A DNA stretch of 64,000 nt from Actinomycetes bacterium. Its GTDB lineage: Bacteria > Actinomycetota > Coriobacteriia > Coriobacteriales > Eggerthellaceae. The notes under the pieces are model-generated. The model was not told the origin of the DNA. It was given only the letters and a program-made list of their open reading frames with translations, and made no database searches. The stretch covers positions 70,173 to 134,172 of the forward strand of contig JAEWQO010000003.1 of the NCBI GenBank assembly GCA_023460315.1, read 5' to 3'. Below are positions 25,927 through 35,401 of the stretch, one piece after another; the stretch's first letter is position 1; every line of letters starts with the position of its first letter. Made by a program: the position numbers and the translations under genes.

Positions 25927-26039
25927 ACCGATTCGAAAGTTTGGGCACTGTTTGTCTGGCCCTGCATGGCGGTGCGCATCTTGCCGCCAGGTGCGGGGCT
26001 ATCGGTCAACATCTTACCCCGTGCCATCTCGGCCCGTTC

Positions 26040-26444
26040 TCATCCTTCGCCCAGCTCACTCTCCCAATCGAAATCGGATGGAGGCTCGGTTGGGAAGTCG
26101 TGCTCGCGTGAGGGAGCGTCTGGAAGGCCATTCCAGGAGCAGGATTTCATGTCCACATGGTCATGGTCAGAGAAGGACACGCCCTCGTCCTCGAGCATCT
26201 TTCGTTGCACGCCGGGACCGCCGAATGCGTATCCTTTGCACAGGCTGCCGTCCTTGAACACGACGCGATGGCAGGGGATATGGTTGACTTCTGCGCCGGG
26301 GTCGGGATTGGCATGGAGGGCATAGCCGACGAACCTTGCTGACCGAGGGGATCCAATCAAGCGTGCCACCTGCCCGTAGGTGGAAACGGACCCCTCGGGG
26401 ATCTGTCGCACGACCGCGAACACCTTGCTTGAAAAATCGCCCAT
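26040..26444 (-). CDS. Methylated-DNA--cysteine methyltransferase domain protein (MGMT/Ogt family)
   Basis: A 134-residue protein consisting essentially of the O6-alkylguanine transferase domain: VFAVVRQIPEGSVSTYGQVARLIG, ARFVGYALHANP, then the active-site motif IPCHRVV with the alkyl-accepting cysteine. Because the cysteine is present it should be a true transferase rather than a Trp-containing ATL protein. It lacks the N-terminal domain of full-length Ogt. The start at 26444 is favoured by the domain boundary; an upstream ATG at 26498 would add 18 residues. It is convergent with kup and divergent from the PduO gene. Confidence 0.85.
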   Translation of the reverse strand: MGDFSSKVFAVVRQIPEGSVSTYGQVARLIGSPRSARFVGYALHANPDPGAEVNHIPCHRVVFKDGSLCKGYAFGGPGVQRKMLEDEGVSFSDHDHVDMKSCSWNGLPDAPSREHDFPTEPPSDFDWESELGEG

Positions 26445-26721
26445 CCTTCGTTGGCCTTTCGCTCGCTCCGCTGAACTTCCAAACAAATCATACTGCATTG
26501 GAAACCGTGAAGAAAGGAGACGCGTATCCATGGGGAAAGGGAGGGGCGGGGGAGGCGTGTTTCCTCGCTGGCATGTCGGGGACGGCTGAAGCGAGCGGCG
26601 GTTGCGAAAGACTGTGCTTGTCGAGCGTTTTGGCTCCCGACCGGTCAGGCCTGGCGTTTGAGGCTGTACTATGTGGGCAGGAAAAACGGCTGGCCCAGCA
26701 GGTGGCGCAGAGGAGGCCCCT

Positions 26722-27237
26722 ATGGCGGGAAAGGTATACACGAAGACGGGTGACACAGGTGAGACCTCGCTCTATTCGGGGGAGCGGGTGTCGAAGTGCT
26801 GCGCTCGGGTCGAGGCGTACGGCACGGTCGACGAGCTTCAGGCGTCGCTTGGATTGGCACGCGCCTTTGTCGTGCATGCGGATGTCAAGCTGGTCATCCG
26901 CGCACTACAGGAGACGCTCGTGCGGGCAATGGCGGAGCTGGCGACGGTCGGCGGGGAGCCGCGCATTCTTGAAGGGGACGTCAAAGAACTCGAGCAGACG
27001 ATCGATCGCTTTGCCGCCCGCCTCCCGTCGGCGGCTTCTTTTCGAATACCCGGCGATTCGGCGGGTTCGGCCGCTTTGCATGTGGCTCGCACGGTGGCCC
27101 GAAGATGCGAACGCGCCATCCTGCTGAGCGTCGAGCAAGATCAGGTGGTGGTGACTCCGGCCCTGCTCGCGTTCTTCAACCGGGTGTCTGATTTATGCTA
27201 CATGCTCGCGCGGTTTGAGGATGAGGCTGAGCGGTAG
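26722..27237 (+). CDS. PduO-type ATP:cob(I)alamin adenosyltransferase
   Basis: A 171-residue enzyme that makes adenosylcobalamin from ATP and cob(I)alamin. MAGKVYTKTGDTGETSLYSGERVSK is the ATP-binding N-terminus of the PduO/MMAB family, and VEAYGTVDELQASLG and RTVARRCERAI are the other conserved blocks. The start at 26722 has AGGAGG five bases upstream. It sits 90 bases before the promoter of the cobalamin riboswitch-controlled uptake operon, so B12 capture, import and activation are encoded side by side. Confidence 0.93.
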   Translation: MAGKVYTKTGDTGETSLYSGERVSKCCARVEAYGTVDELQASLGLARAFVVHADVKLVIRALQETLVRAMAELATVGGEPRILEGDVKELEQTIDRFAARLPSAASFRIPGDSAGSAALHVARTVARRCERAILLSVEQDQVVVTPALLAFFNRVSDLCYMLARFEDEAER

Positions 27238-27325
27238 AAGCGCAAAGATGGCTTGCTTGTCGCGAGGGGTCTCCGAACCGCTGGTTGGCCCTTTGCCGGG
27301 CGGCGGACTGCGTGCGCGACATTGA

Positions 27326-27334
27326 TGCTAGAAT
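27326..27334 (+). promoter_or_regulatory. Extended -10 promoter for the cobalamin-riboswitch transcript
   Basis: TGCTAGAAT, that is TG-N-TAGAAT, an extended -10 element that does not need a strong -35. Transcription would start near 27341, just ahead of the aptamer. Confidence 0.55.
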
Positions 27335-27344
27335 GTCCACCAAC

Positions 27345-27525
27345 ACAATAATTGGCACGGATGGCTGCGCCGGGCACGGCGCCGGGTCGCCGCAAGGCAT
27401 CCTGAGGGGAATGCGGGTGCGAATCCTGCGCTATACCAGTAACCGTAAACGCAGATGGTCGGGGATGCTTCCGTTATGTAGCGGAATCCTGCCCAAATGA
27501 AGCGAAGTCGGAACACCTACCCATC
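27345..27525 (+). ncRNA. Cobalamin riboswitch
   Basis: Conserved blocks in order: GAGGGGAATGCGGGTGCGAATCC (core GGGAA and GGTGCGAATCC), the B12-box-like CTATACCAGTAACCGTAA, and the closing GAAGTCGGAACACCTACC (matching the AAGxCxGGAxACCTGCC end). The B12 box is atypical, and the 5' and 3' limits are approximate. It lies 30 bases before the giant surface-protein gene, and probably controls the whole 27.5-38.6 kb transporter operon. Confidence 0.82.
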
Positions 27526-27554
27526 ACACCTCGAGCCCTGGAAGAGAGGTTCCG

Positions 27555-30500
27555 ATGACCGTCGGTTCTTTAGGTTTATGCGCCCGCAAGGGTGTCGCTG
27601 TAGTCTCCAAGAAGGTGACATCTTTATTGCTTGCCTTTGTGCTGACAGTGGCTCTTGTTCCGCATGTCGCATGGGCAGACTCGGGCGAGTCCGTCCCTGC
27701 AACGGCTGCGCAGGCGGATCAGAACCTGTCTTCTTCCGGCGGTGATTCATCTGCGGTGGAAGCAGGTGAGGCGGCGGAAGTCAGCGGGGGGAGCTCCTCG
27801 ACTGAATCGAGACAGGCCAATGACGGACAGGACGATTTCGGCTATTCAGATGCCGCGGAAGAGACGCAAGCCGCTTCTGGCCTTTCCGGCACAATGGCTT
27901 TTGACTCGTCCGGGGCTGATGTGGATAGGGCCTCTGGAGTTGCGGTCCAAGACGCTTCACCCCTTCTTTCGGCATCCGCCATGGCCGTGGATGAGGATTC
28001 GTATGTTGTTATTCAGGACACGCAGGATGAGGATTCCTCTTACGACAGGGTTACGGGAGCGATTTCGGCAGGAACCGAACTTTGGGCCAACGTGTATGAT
28101 TCTTATAGCGACGATGTGATCGATCATGATGAGGCGTGGACGTACCAATGGATGTCCTGTCCGACGAAGTCGTCGAATGTGGTCGACTATGTGGCGATCG
28201 ATGGCCAGACCTCGCAGAACCTCGCTGTCACGAACTCCCTGGCCGATCAGATTGCGGGTTCGTACCTCATTGTCAAGGTGTCTGCCGACGGCCGGGATTA
28301 TTACGGGCCTGCCACATGGTCTGGTTTCAGCTCTTCGAATATTCCTGGTCCGGTTCTTGGAGCGGGCCAGGCACGGCTGTCCTCCGTGAGTCTTGACAAA
28401 GCTTCTCCCCATGTTGGCGACACGATAACGGCCACGGCATATGCGGGCTATGGTGTGCCCGTGACATCGGAGGTGGAGGTGACATACACGTGGTCAGCCT
28501 CCACCTCTCGGTATGGAACGTTCACCGAGATATCTTCTGGGCAAAGTCCCTCATGCGTGATTGGCGAGGATCAGAAAAACCACTATATCAAGGTTGAGGC
28601 GAGTGCCGGGTTCAATGCCGTTTCTTCCATGACGAGCGATGCCGTCCTCGCCGAGGGTGCCGTCCAGCTTTCGGGGGTTGAGCTCGTCAAGCCTGCCACG
28701 ACCGAGCTGGGGACGACGCTTGAGGCCAAGGCCTACACGGGCTCGTCCTATTCGCCGACGTATGTTGCCGACGGCGTGACCTATACGTGGAAGTATGCCG
28801 AAACCACGAGCCCTTCGTATTCGACCGCTTGGACGACCATCGCGGGTGCGACAGGGGCAACGTTCACGGTGTCCGATCCCTTCTATGTGGGGAAATGTCT
28901 CTCTGTTTCAGCCAATGCCGGAGCCAACACGGTCGATTTCGGCTATCCTTACGGATACGGCCCGTTCAAGCTCGTCGGTGCTGTTGACATCTACTCGGCG
29001 AGCCTGAACACGTATGCCGTTGCCGTGGGCGACACCATAACCGCCCAGGCAAAGGAAAAAGGCTCAACAGGCAGCATCGATTCGAGCAAGCTCACCTATC
29101 AGTGGCAAGTCAGCACAACGAGCAAGACCAGCGCGTTCTCTGACATTCCCGCTGCGACTTCTTCCAGCCTCACGCTTGATTCCTCATATCAGGGAAGCTA
29201 TGTCCGCTGCCTCATCAAGGCCAAAGTGGGAAGCAGCTCGTATTCCACGACTGCCACCAATGCGGTGGCTCCAGCTGGCTCGATCAACGTCACCTCGGTG
29301 TCATTGGACAAGAGCGGCAAGGTCACGGAGGGAGACGTCGTTGTTGCGACGGCAAAGGCATCCTCCCAGGACGTGACCTCGAGCGACAAGGTTTCCTGGT
29401 CGTGGTACTGGGGTGACACGGCCTCCAGCGTTTCGACACCCATCGAGGGAGCTACGGGCAATTCCCTGGAAGTCACCAGCGCCCTGCGAGGCATGTACCT
29501 CAAGGCATGCGCGAACGGCGGCTATAGCGATGTTGTGTCATCGGCGGCCGGGCCGGTCGTTCCCGCCGGTGCCGTTGAGCTTTATAAGGTGGAGGTTGCG
29601 GGAACGGCGAAGATCGGCTCGACTCTGCAGGCGACTGCTTTCAAGAGCTTGGCATCGCCGGTGTCCGCCAACGATGTGGTGAGCTATCAGTGGCAGTATT
29701 CCAATACGAAGTCGACATCCGACAGCAGTTTCTCGGACATTGTTGGAGCGACCGCTTCAACCTACACCATCGGCGACACCATAAACGGCTCCGCCTCGAC
29801 GGGCAAGTATCTGCGGGTCAAGGTGACGAGCGACGGCAGCGTGGTCAGCACCGCGAAACCCTACTATTCCGGTACCACGCAGCCCGTCGATCCTCTGGGA
29901 CCCATAACCCAGGCCGGTGAATACGCGCTTTCTTCGGTCGGCCTGACCTCTTCCGCACAGGCCATGCAGGCAGGTGCTACCATCACGCCTGTCGCGAAGG
30001 TCACGAGCGGATATACGGAGACGGCTGCTCCCTCAGACGCAAAGCTCACCTACACCTGGTATGTGGCCGATTCCGCATCGGGAACCTATCGGGTGCTTGA
30101 CGGGGGCTATGATCCCTTGGACGGCGTTCTCGCGTTGAGCGATGCGCTGCGGGGCAGCTATCTCAAGGTCACCGTGTCGGCTCTTGCCAACACCGTCTCC
30201 TCGTCAACGCACCAGGTCGTCGGACCAGGCGAGTACGACCTGCTTCGCGTCACCTTGAATCCTTCGTCGGGGGATCTGCTCACCGGTGGGAGCATTGATG
30301 CCACGGTGCAAGCGAAAAGTCTGGCAAGCGCGACTTACGGCGATGACGTGACGTCGAAGGTGTCCTTCGAATGGTCGGTGAGCGATGACAGGGGAGGGCC
30401 GTTCGTTCCTCTCGCAGGTGCCTCCTCCTCTTCGCTGACTGTCCCGCGTGAGGCGGCTGGCAAATACCTCAAGGTCACGGCAAGCAGCGGGTCCTCGTCG

Positions 30501-33500
30501 GTCGAGGCTGTTTTTTCTGCCAAAGTCATTGATGCGGATTCGCTTGAAGGTGTGGCCAAGAAGCTGCAGCAGGCCTCCTTCAGGGCGAATCCTGTCTATG
30601 GCGTGGATTCCACGGTCAACGACTTGGTCAAGGCGAAACTCGTCGAGCTCGGCTACACCGACGTGGAGGTCTCCACGAAGGCGGCTGAACCCCGCCGTTC
30701 CGACAGCGCTGCAACGGTCGGCATCTCCACGGCAGACGATGACACCAACGGGACGATCACCTATCTCTTCATGGACCCCAGCGAGGCGTCGAGCACGTTT
30801 TTTTCCTATACCCAGCTGCGCCAGTTCGATTGCGTCTTTGAGCTGTCGCGGGGAGGTGAGACCTTCGATTTCGAGCCCTCTTATCCCGTCACCATTCCCT
30901 GGAATGACGACCTCTTCGAGGAGTTCCTCGAAGAGGAATCATCATCGCTTGCCGTGGGTCTCTCTTCTGGAGACATCGCTGATGCGGTGACGGGGGACCT
31001 GACCCTGCCGGCGAAGCTCACCGATTCGACAGGGTCGAGCAAAACGTGGTCAAGCGTGTCCTGGGACACTTCCGACGCTTCTTTGGTGCAGATCGATGGC
31101 TCAATCTATGAGGGGTACACGGGCAAGGTGACCCGTGCCGCGTCAGATCGTGTCGTCACGCTCACGGCGACCATCTCGGCGGGAGCCATTTCCTCGTCGG
31201 GCGGTCCCGACACGACCATCACCAAGACGTTCGACGTGACCGTCAAGGGAGACCCCGACAAGGTTGCGGCTGAGCAGGCCGCTCTCGCCCAGAAAGTCGG
31301 GGACGGTTTCACCTACGATAACCTCTCCTACAGCGATACCGGCGCTGCTGTGGGCCAAAGCACGCTTGAGGGCGACATCCAGCTGCCCACGCCCAAGACG
31401 ATTGGCGTGGACGGCAAGTACTATGCGGTCACCTATGCCGCCTCATCGGATTCTGTTGTGGTGAATGGCTACCGAGGCAATGCGTATCGGCCTCTGCCGG
31501 GCTCGGAACCTTCTTCCGTCGACATCACCCTGACGGTGACTGACAAGTCGAATGCTGAGATCAGCGCTTCAAAGACGCTGTCCTTCAACGTGTCTCCCCT
31601 GGATGCGGAGGATATCACGGCCGAGCTTGCTCTCATGCAGGACGCCAAGGCAGGATATTCGGCTGTGTTGGCGAACGGGCAGTCGGCCGATGCGGTAACG
31701 GGAGATCTCCGCACCTTTCAGAAGGCGTATCGAGACAGTCAGGGCAACCTTGCCTGGGCGTATGACGTGACGTCTGCCGACGCGGCAGGCGCGGGCATCG
31801 TGACCGTCGACCTTCCCGGGTATGACCCGATGGGAACGGCCGGATGGCGCGTGTTCAAATCGAGTAACGCCGGGGTGGTGTCCCATGAGAGCCTTCATGT
31901 CACCCAACCCCAGTACGATACCGAGGTGACGGTGTCGTCGTGTCTTTCGAGCGAAAAATATGCCCGCTATGCACAGCTGTATGCCGATGATCCCACCTGG
32001 GGAGCAACGTTCTCGCAGCTGGCGGCGCAGAGCGTCACGGCCGCGTTCACCGTTGCGGGCACCTCGGGGCAGGTTGACCCTCACGTCACGGCCACGTGTT
32101 CGGTGATCGGCGCTGACAAGAGTGGTAATCGGGAGACATGGGCGGCGGCATCTCCCTATACGCTCGACAACGGGGCGACGGCGGCCGACCTGTCCGAAGC
32201 GGCCTTCATGCAGGCGGGCCTTGTGGCCGACTTCGACCCGAACGGTGCTTATGGCTGGGCGCTGAACACCATCACCTCGCCTTACGATGCGGGACTGACG
32301 CTCGGCTGGGACGAGCCGACGGGGCGGTACTGGCAGCTTTTCATTAACGGCGAGGCCGCAACGGTCGGTGCCTCGGGCTACACGCTGCAGGCGGGCGACA
32401 GCGTCATCTGGTACTACTCAGGCTACGGAGATCTTGCTCCCACCGACCAGCTTGCAGTGACGTGTGAAGTCATCGGCTCTGACGCGTCGGGCCTCTCTCA
32501 AACGTGGGCGTCTGCGGGAAGCTATGAGATGAACGAGGGTTCCACAGCGGCCGATTTGTCTGAGGCGATGTTCGACCGGACAGGTCTCGCTCACGAGGCT
32601 GACAATGGCTCGTATGGCTGGTTCCTCGACACCATCACCTCTCCCTACGATGCTGGGCAAACGCTTGGCTACGATGCTTCGACGGGCAAGTACTGGCAGC
32701 TATTCATCAACGGAGAGGCCGCAACGGTTGGGGCGGGGAGCTACGCGTTGCAGGCGGGTGACAGCGTGGTCTGGTGCTATTCCGCTTACGGAGAGAGTCT
32801 TCCTGATTCGGCTGAGGTCGTGGTCGATCCCGACGCTCCTCGACCGAGCTACGATTCCTCGTGGCCAGGCTACGCGAGCGGTGCAGCCGGAGGGGCAGTG
32901 GTGGTCTCGCCGACTCCCACGCAGTCCACCAGCCTTTCGTGGGCCTACGACTATCGCGAAGATGCCTCTGCAACCTCCGGTGTGTCCGATCCGCTCATCG
33001 TCAACGGCGACCTCTATGTGGTTGCGGGAAGCACGTTGCGCAAGATCGATTCTGAAACTGGCAAGGTTGAGGCAACCGCAACCATAGGGACGAACATCGG
33101 GTATTTTTGTCGCCCCGTCTACGATGACGGCGTAATTATCGTTCCGACCGATGACGGGAGTTTAGCTGCTTTCACCGCCGATGCTCTAACCTGCGTGTGG
33201 AAGACGGCTGCGCTGACGGATGCGGGAAACGCGCTCGACTATCAGGCGCTCTCGTCCTTGACTGTGGGGAATGGCTGCGTGTATGCGGGCTTTACCGTGA
33301 TCGGAGCGGGAGGCGTTGGCAAGGTGGGGACGCTCGTATGCGTGAGCATTGCGGATGGTTCCGTCCTGTGGCAGAGGACGGATGGTTCTGTGCAGTCGGA
33401 TTCGTCAGCGGGTTACTATTGGGCGGGCGCTGCCGTCTCGGGCGCTGACATTTTGATTGGGGATGAGTCTGGAGAAATGAGGCTCATCGACGGCATGACC

Positions 33501-34592
33501 GGTGAAGTCAGGGCACGTGTGTCTCTTGGCGCGGCGTGCCGTTCGACCGTCGTTGCCGTGCCGGACGGCGTGTCGGGATCGGAGGACGCGTACCTTGTAG
33601 TTACCGTTGACGGAACGCTTCACAAGATAGTTCGCGAGGGTGATGCGTTGTTCTCCGGAGGGTCAGTCAGATTCGCGAGTGAGTCGAGCTCAACTCCTGC
33701 GGTGGCTGACGGCATGGCCTTCGTTTGCGGCGTCGACGCCGAGGGCTATGGGACGCTTTCGGTCATAGACTTGTCCACCCTGTCTGTTGAGCATGCTGTA
33801 CGGGGCGATAAAGGAAAGGCCCAAAGCGCTCCGCTTGTGTCTGTCCAGCAAAGCGGCACCTATGTGTACTTCACGTGCAATGGGTATCCAGGCGGCATGT
33901 ATGGCTACCGCCTTGGCGATGATGCCGCGTATGCTCTCTATGTGCCCGATGCTGCATATCAGCAGTATTGCACGGCTTCCGTAGTGAGCGACAAGAGCGG
34001 AAATCTGTACTACACCAATGACTCGGGTATGCTGTTCGCCCTCGCTGGCCAGCAGGGTTCCAGGGTGACCTTCGAATCCAATGGCGGGACCTCCGTTGCG
34101 TCGCGCTTCGTCGCACTTGGCGCGACGGTTTCCCGACCTGCGGATCCGATGCGGGCCGGGTATTCCTTCAGCGGTTGGTATTCGGACGAGGCATGCACTC
34201 AACCGTGGGATTTCGATGCACCAGTCAGTGCCTCTTTGACGCTCTATGCGAAATGGGCTGCGCGCGAGGTGCCCGGCAGCGGAGGCGAGGACGCTGCCAC
34301 TTCGGGAAATTCGCTGGGGACGGTGCCTGCTGCACATGTGCCAATCGGCCAGGTTGCTGGCTCGTCTGCGTCGAGCGAGGATGTTCTGAAGGATTCGAAA
34401 GGCGCTCTCTTGTCGAGGGACGTTCAGGGCGGAGCCTCTGATGGGCAGGGCACTGGGATGTCTGAAGCGGCGGTCGAGCAGGGAATGGTGAATCCTTGGG
34501 CGGTTGGCGGCATCGGTCTTGGCGTCGTCGGCTTGGCGGTCGCGACGGCCTATGTCATTCGTTCACGCCGCCGTGGCGGGGAGGCCTCGTGA
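27555..34592 (+). CDS. Giant surface protein: Ig-like repeats, two DUF4430 domains, beta-propeller, InlB-type repeat, membrane anchor
   Basis: 2345 residues. A signal peptide (KKVTSLLLAFVLTVALVPHVAWA) is followed by about eight Ig-like repeats of roughly 90 residues (to about 1000; recurrent 'TYTW...' and 'GxYLKVxAS' strands), then Ig-like modules (about 1000-1500). Two tandem DUF4430 (transcobalamin C-terminal-like) domains follow at about 1510-1630 and 1632-1750, sharing ITSPYDAG and YWQLFINGEAATVGA. A PQQ-like beta-propeller spans about 1793-2167 and an InlB/Listeria-Bacteroides repeat about 2170-2235 (GYSFSGWYSDEACT). A C-terminal TM helix (2315-2336) and basic tail RSRRRGGEAS anchor it. 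ATG 27555 has AGAGAGG upstream. Behind a B12 riboswitch and before an ECF transporter, it probably captures corrinoids at the surface; adhesion is an alternative role. Confidence 0.85.
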   Translation: MTVGSLGLCARKGVAVVSKKVTSLLLAFVLTVALVPHVAWADSGESVPATAAQADQNLSSSGGDSSAVEAGEAAEVSGGSSSTESRQANDGQDDFGYSDAAEETQAASGLSGTMAFDSSGADVDRASGVAVQDASPLLSASAMAVDEDSYVVIQDTQDEDSSYDRVTGAISAGTELWANVYDSYSDDVIDHDEAWTYQWMSCPTKSSNVVDYVAIDGQTSQNLAVTNSLADQIAGSYLIVKVSADGRDYYGPATWSGFSSSNIPGPVLGAGQARLSSVSLDKASPHVGDTITATAYAGYGVPVTSEVEVTYTWSASTSRYGTFTEISSGQSPSCVIGEDQKNHYIKVEASAGFNAVSSMTSDAVLAEGAVQLSGVELVKPATTELGTTLEAKAYTGSSYSPTYVADGVTYTWKYAETTSPSYSTAWTTIAGATGATFTVSDPFYVGKCLSVSANAGANTVDFGYPYGYGPFKLVGAVDIYSASLNTYAVAVGDTITAQAKEKGSTGSIDSSKLTYQWQVSTTSKTSAFSDIPAATSSSLTLDSSYQGSYVRCLIKAKVGSSSYSTTATNAVAPAGSINVTSVSLDKSGKVTEGDVVVATAKASSQDVTSSDKVSWSWYWGDTASSVSTPIEGATGNSLEVTSALRGMYLKACANGGYSDVVSSAAGPVVPAGAVELYKVEVAGTAKIGSTLQATAFKSLASPVSANDVVSYQWQYSNTKSTSDSSFSDIVGATASTYTIGDTINGSASTGKYLRVKVTSDGSVVSTAKPYYSGTTQPVDPLGPITQAGEYALSSVGLTSSAQAMQAGATITPVAKVTSGYTETAAPSDAKLTYTWYVADSASGTYRVLDGGYDPLDGVLALSDALRGSYLKVTVSALANTVSSSTHQVVGPGEYDLLRVTLNPSSGDLLTGGSIDATVQAKSLASATYGDDVTSKVSFEWSVSDDRGGPFVPLAGASSSSLTVPREAAGKYLKVTASSGSSSVEAVFSAKVIDADSLEGVAKKLQQASFRANPVYGVDSTVNDLVKAKLVELGYTDVEVSTKAAEPRRSDSAATVGISTADDDTNGTITYLFMDPSEASSTFFSYTQLRQFDCVFELSRGGETFDFEPSYPVTIPWNDDLFEEFLEEESSSLAVGLSSGDIADAVTGDLTLPAKLTDSTGSSKTWSSVSWDTSDASLVQIDGSIYEGYTGKVTRAASDRVVTLTATISAGAISSSGGPDTTITKTFDVTVKGDPDKVAAEQAALAQKVGDGFTYDNLSYSDTGAAVGQSTLEGDIQLPTPKTIGVDGKYYAVTYAASSDSVVVNGYRGNAYRPLPGSEPSSVDITLTVTDKSNAEISASKTLSFNVSPLDAEDITAELALMQDAKAGYSAVLANGQSADAVTGDLRTFQKAYRDSQGNLAWAYDVTSADAAGAGIVTVDLPGYDPMGTAGWRVFKSSNAGVVSHESLHVTQPQYDTEVTVSSCLSSEKYARYAQLYADDPTWGATFSQLAAQSVTAAFTVAGTSGQVDPHVTATCSVIGADKSGNRETWAAASPYTLDNGATAADLSEAAFMQAGLVADFDPNGAYGWALNTITSPYDAGLTLGWDEPTGRYWQLFINGEAATVGASGYTLQAGDSVIWYYSGYGDLAPTDQLAVTCEVIGSDASGLSQTWASAGSYEMNEGSTAADLSEAMFDRTGLAHEADNGSYGWFLDTITSPYDAGQTLGYDASTGKYWQLFINGEAATVGAGSYALQAGDSVVWCYSAYGESLPDSAEVVVDPDAPRPSYDSSWPGYASGAAGGAVVVSPTPTQSTSLSWAYDYREDASATSGVSDPLIVNGDLYVVAGSTLRKIDSETGKVEATATIGTNIGYFCRPVYDDGVIIVPTDDGSLAAFTADALTCVWKTAALTDAGNALDYQALSSLTVGNGCVYAGFTVIGAGGVGKVGTLVCVSIADGSVLWQRTDGSVQSDSSAGYYWAGAAVSGADILIGDESGEMRLIDGMTGEVRARVSLGAACRSTVVAVPDGVSGSEDAYLVVTVDGTLHKIVREGDALFSGGSVRFASESSSTPAVADGMAFVCGVDAEGYGTLSVIDLSTLSVEHAVRGDKGKAQSAPLVSVQQSGTYVYFTCNGYPGGMYGYRLGDDAAYALYVPDAAYQQYCTASVVSDKSGNLYYTNDSGMLFALAGQQGSRVTFESNGGTSVASRFVALGATVSRPADPMRAGYSFSGWYSDEACTQPWDFDAPVSASLTLYAKWAAREVPGSGGEDAATSGNSLGTVPAAHVPIGQVAGSSASSEDVLKDSKGALLSRDVQGGASDGQGTGMSEAAVEQGMVNPWAVGGIGLGVVGLAVATAYVIRSRRRGGEAS

Positions 34593-35371
34593 TGTCGAAG
34601 AATGCTGCCGATCAGGATGGCGTCCGCATCGACGAAGCGGCACGTCAGGTGACCATTTCGGGCGGGCCAACGGAAGAGCGTTCTTCCGCGCGGCAATCAG
34701 GGCCTCGATCGACTCGCCGGTTGTCGGGGCGACAGAGGGCCTTGGTCGCCGTTGTCGGCGCGCTGTCGATAGCGCTCATCGGCGTATCGGCCTGGTTCCT
34801 GTTCTTGCCGGGTGATTCGGACTCTCTGACCGATGGCGTGCTACAGACGACGGTTCAGCCATCTGCTGGTGACGAGGCGGTGCGGGGAGAAGCCCAGGGA
34901 AATGATGCGGAGGGCAACGCGAGCGAGCGGGACGAAGGCCAGGCCGGCCAGCCGAGTGGGGAGCCGTCGGGTTCCTCCTCGAACTCATCCGACACGCAAG
35001 AAAACGCAGGCTCTTCAACGGGCGCATCGGGCGATTCTGGCCAGCAGCAGTCCGCCACGGTCACCGTGTCGGTTTCCGTGTCGAGTGCGGCCGTTGGGAA
35101 CCCGGTGTCTGGAAAGGCGAATCCCACCTTCAACCAGGGGGCGACAGTGTATGATGCCCTTAAGGCGACCGGTCTGTCGGTCAATGCCAAAGATTCTCCT
35201 TTTGGCATTTATGTCGCAGCAATTGGAGGCCTGGCGGAATTTGACCATGGCGGAGATAGCGGTTGGAAGTATTTCGTCAATGGCGTCGATCCAAGTTATT
35301 CTGCGGGATCCTATGTTCTTCAGGATGGCGATGTCATCGCTTGGCGCTATGTTCTCACGCAGGATAGTTGA
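34592..35371 (+). CDS. Membrane-anchored DUF4430 protein
   Basis: A 259-residue protein with a cytoplasmic N-terminus, one TM helix (about 50-70, RALVAVVGALSIALIGVSAWFLFL), a long Ser/Gly/Asp-rich extracellular linker (about 80-155) and a C-terminal DUF4430 domain (about 165-259; GATVYDALKATGL, GWKYFVNGVDPSYSAGSY, DGDVIAWRY). DUF4430 resembles the C-terminal domain of transcobalamin and intrinsic factor, and occurs near B12 and ECF transporters. Its ATG overlaps the giant gene's stop by one base, so translation is coupled. It probably relays cobalamin from the surface protein to the ECF complex, which is inference. Confidence 0.85.
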   Translation: MSKNAADQDGVRIDEAARQVTISGGPTEERSSARQSGPRSTRRLSGRQRALVAVVGALSIALIGVSAWFLFLPGDSDSLTDGVLQTTVQPSAGDEAVRGEAQGNDAEGNASERDEGQAGQPSGEPSGSSSNSSDTQENAGSSTGASGDSGQQQSATVTVSVSVSSAAVGNPVSGKANPTFNQGATVYDALKATGLSVNAKDSPFGIYVAAIGGLAEFDHGGDSGWKYFVNGVDPSYSAGSYVLQDGDVIAWRYVLTQDS

Positions 35372-35401
35372 TGCTGGAGTATCATTGGATGGGTTCCCTC
35401 T

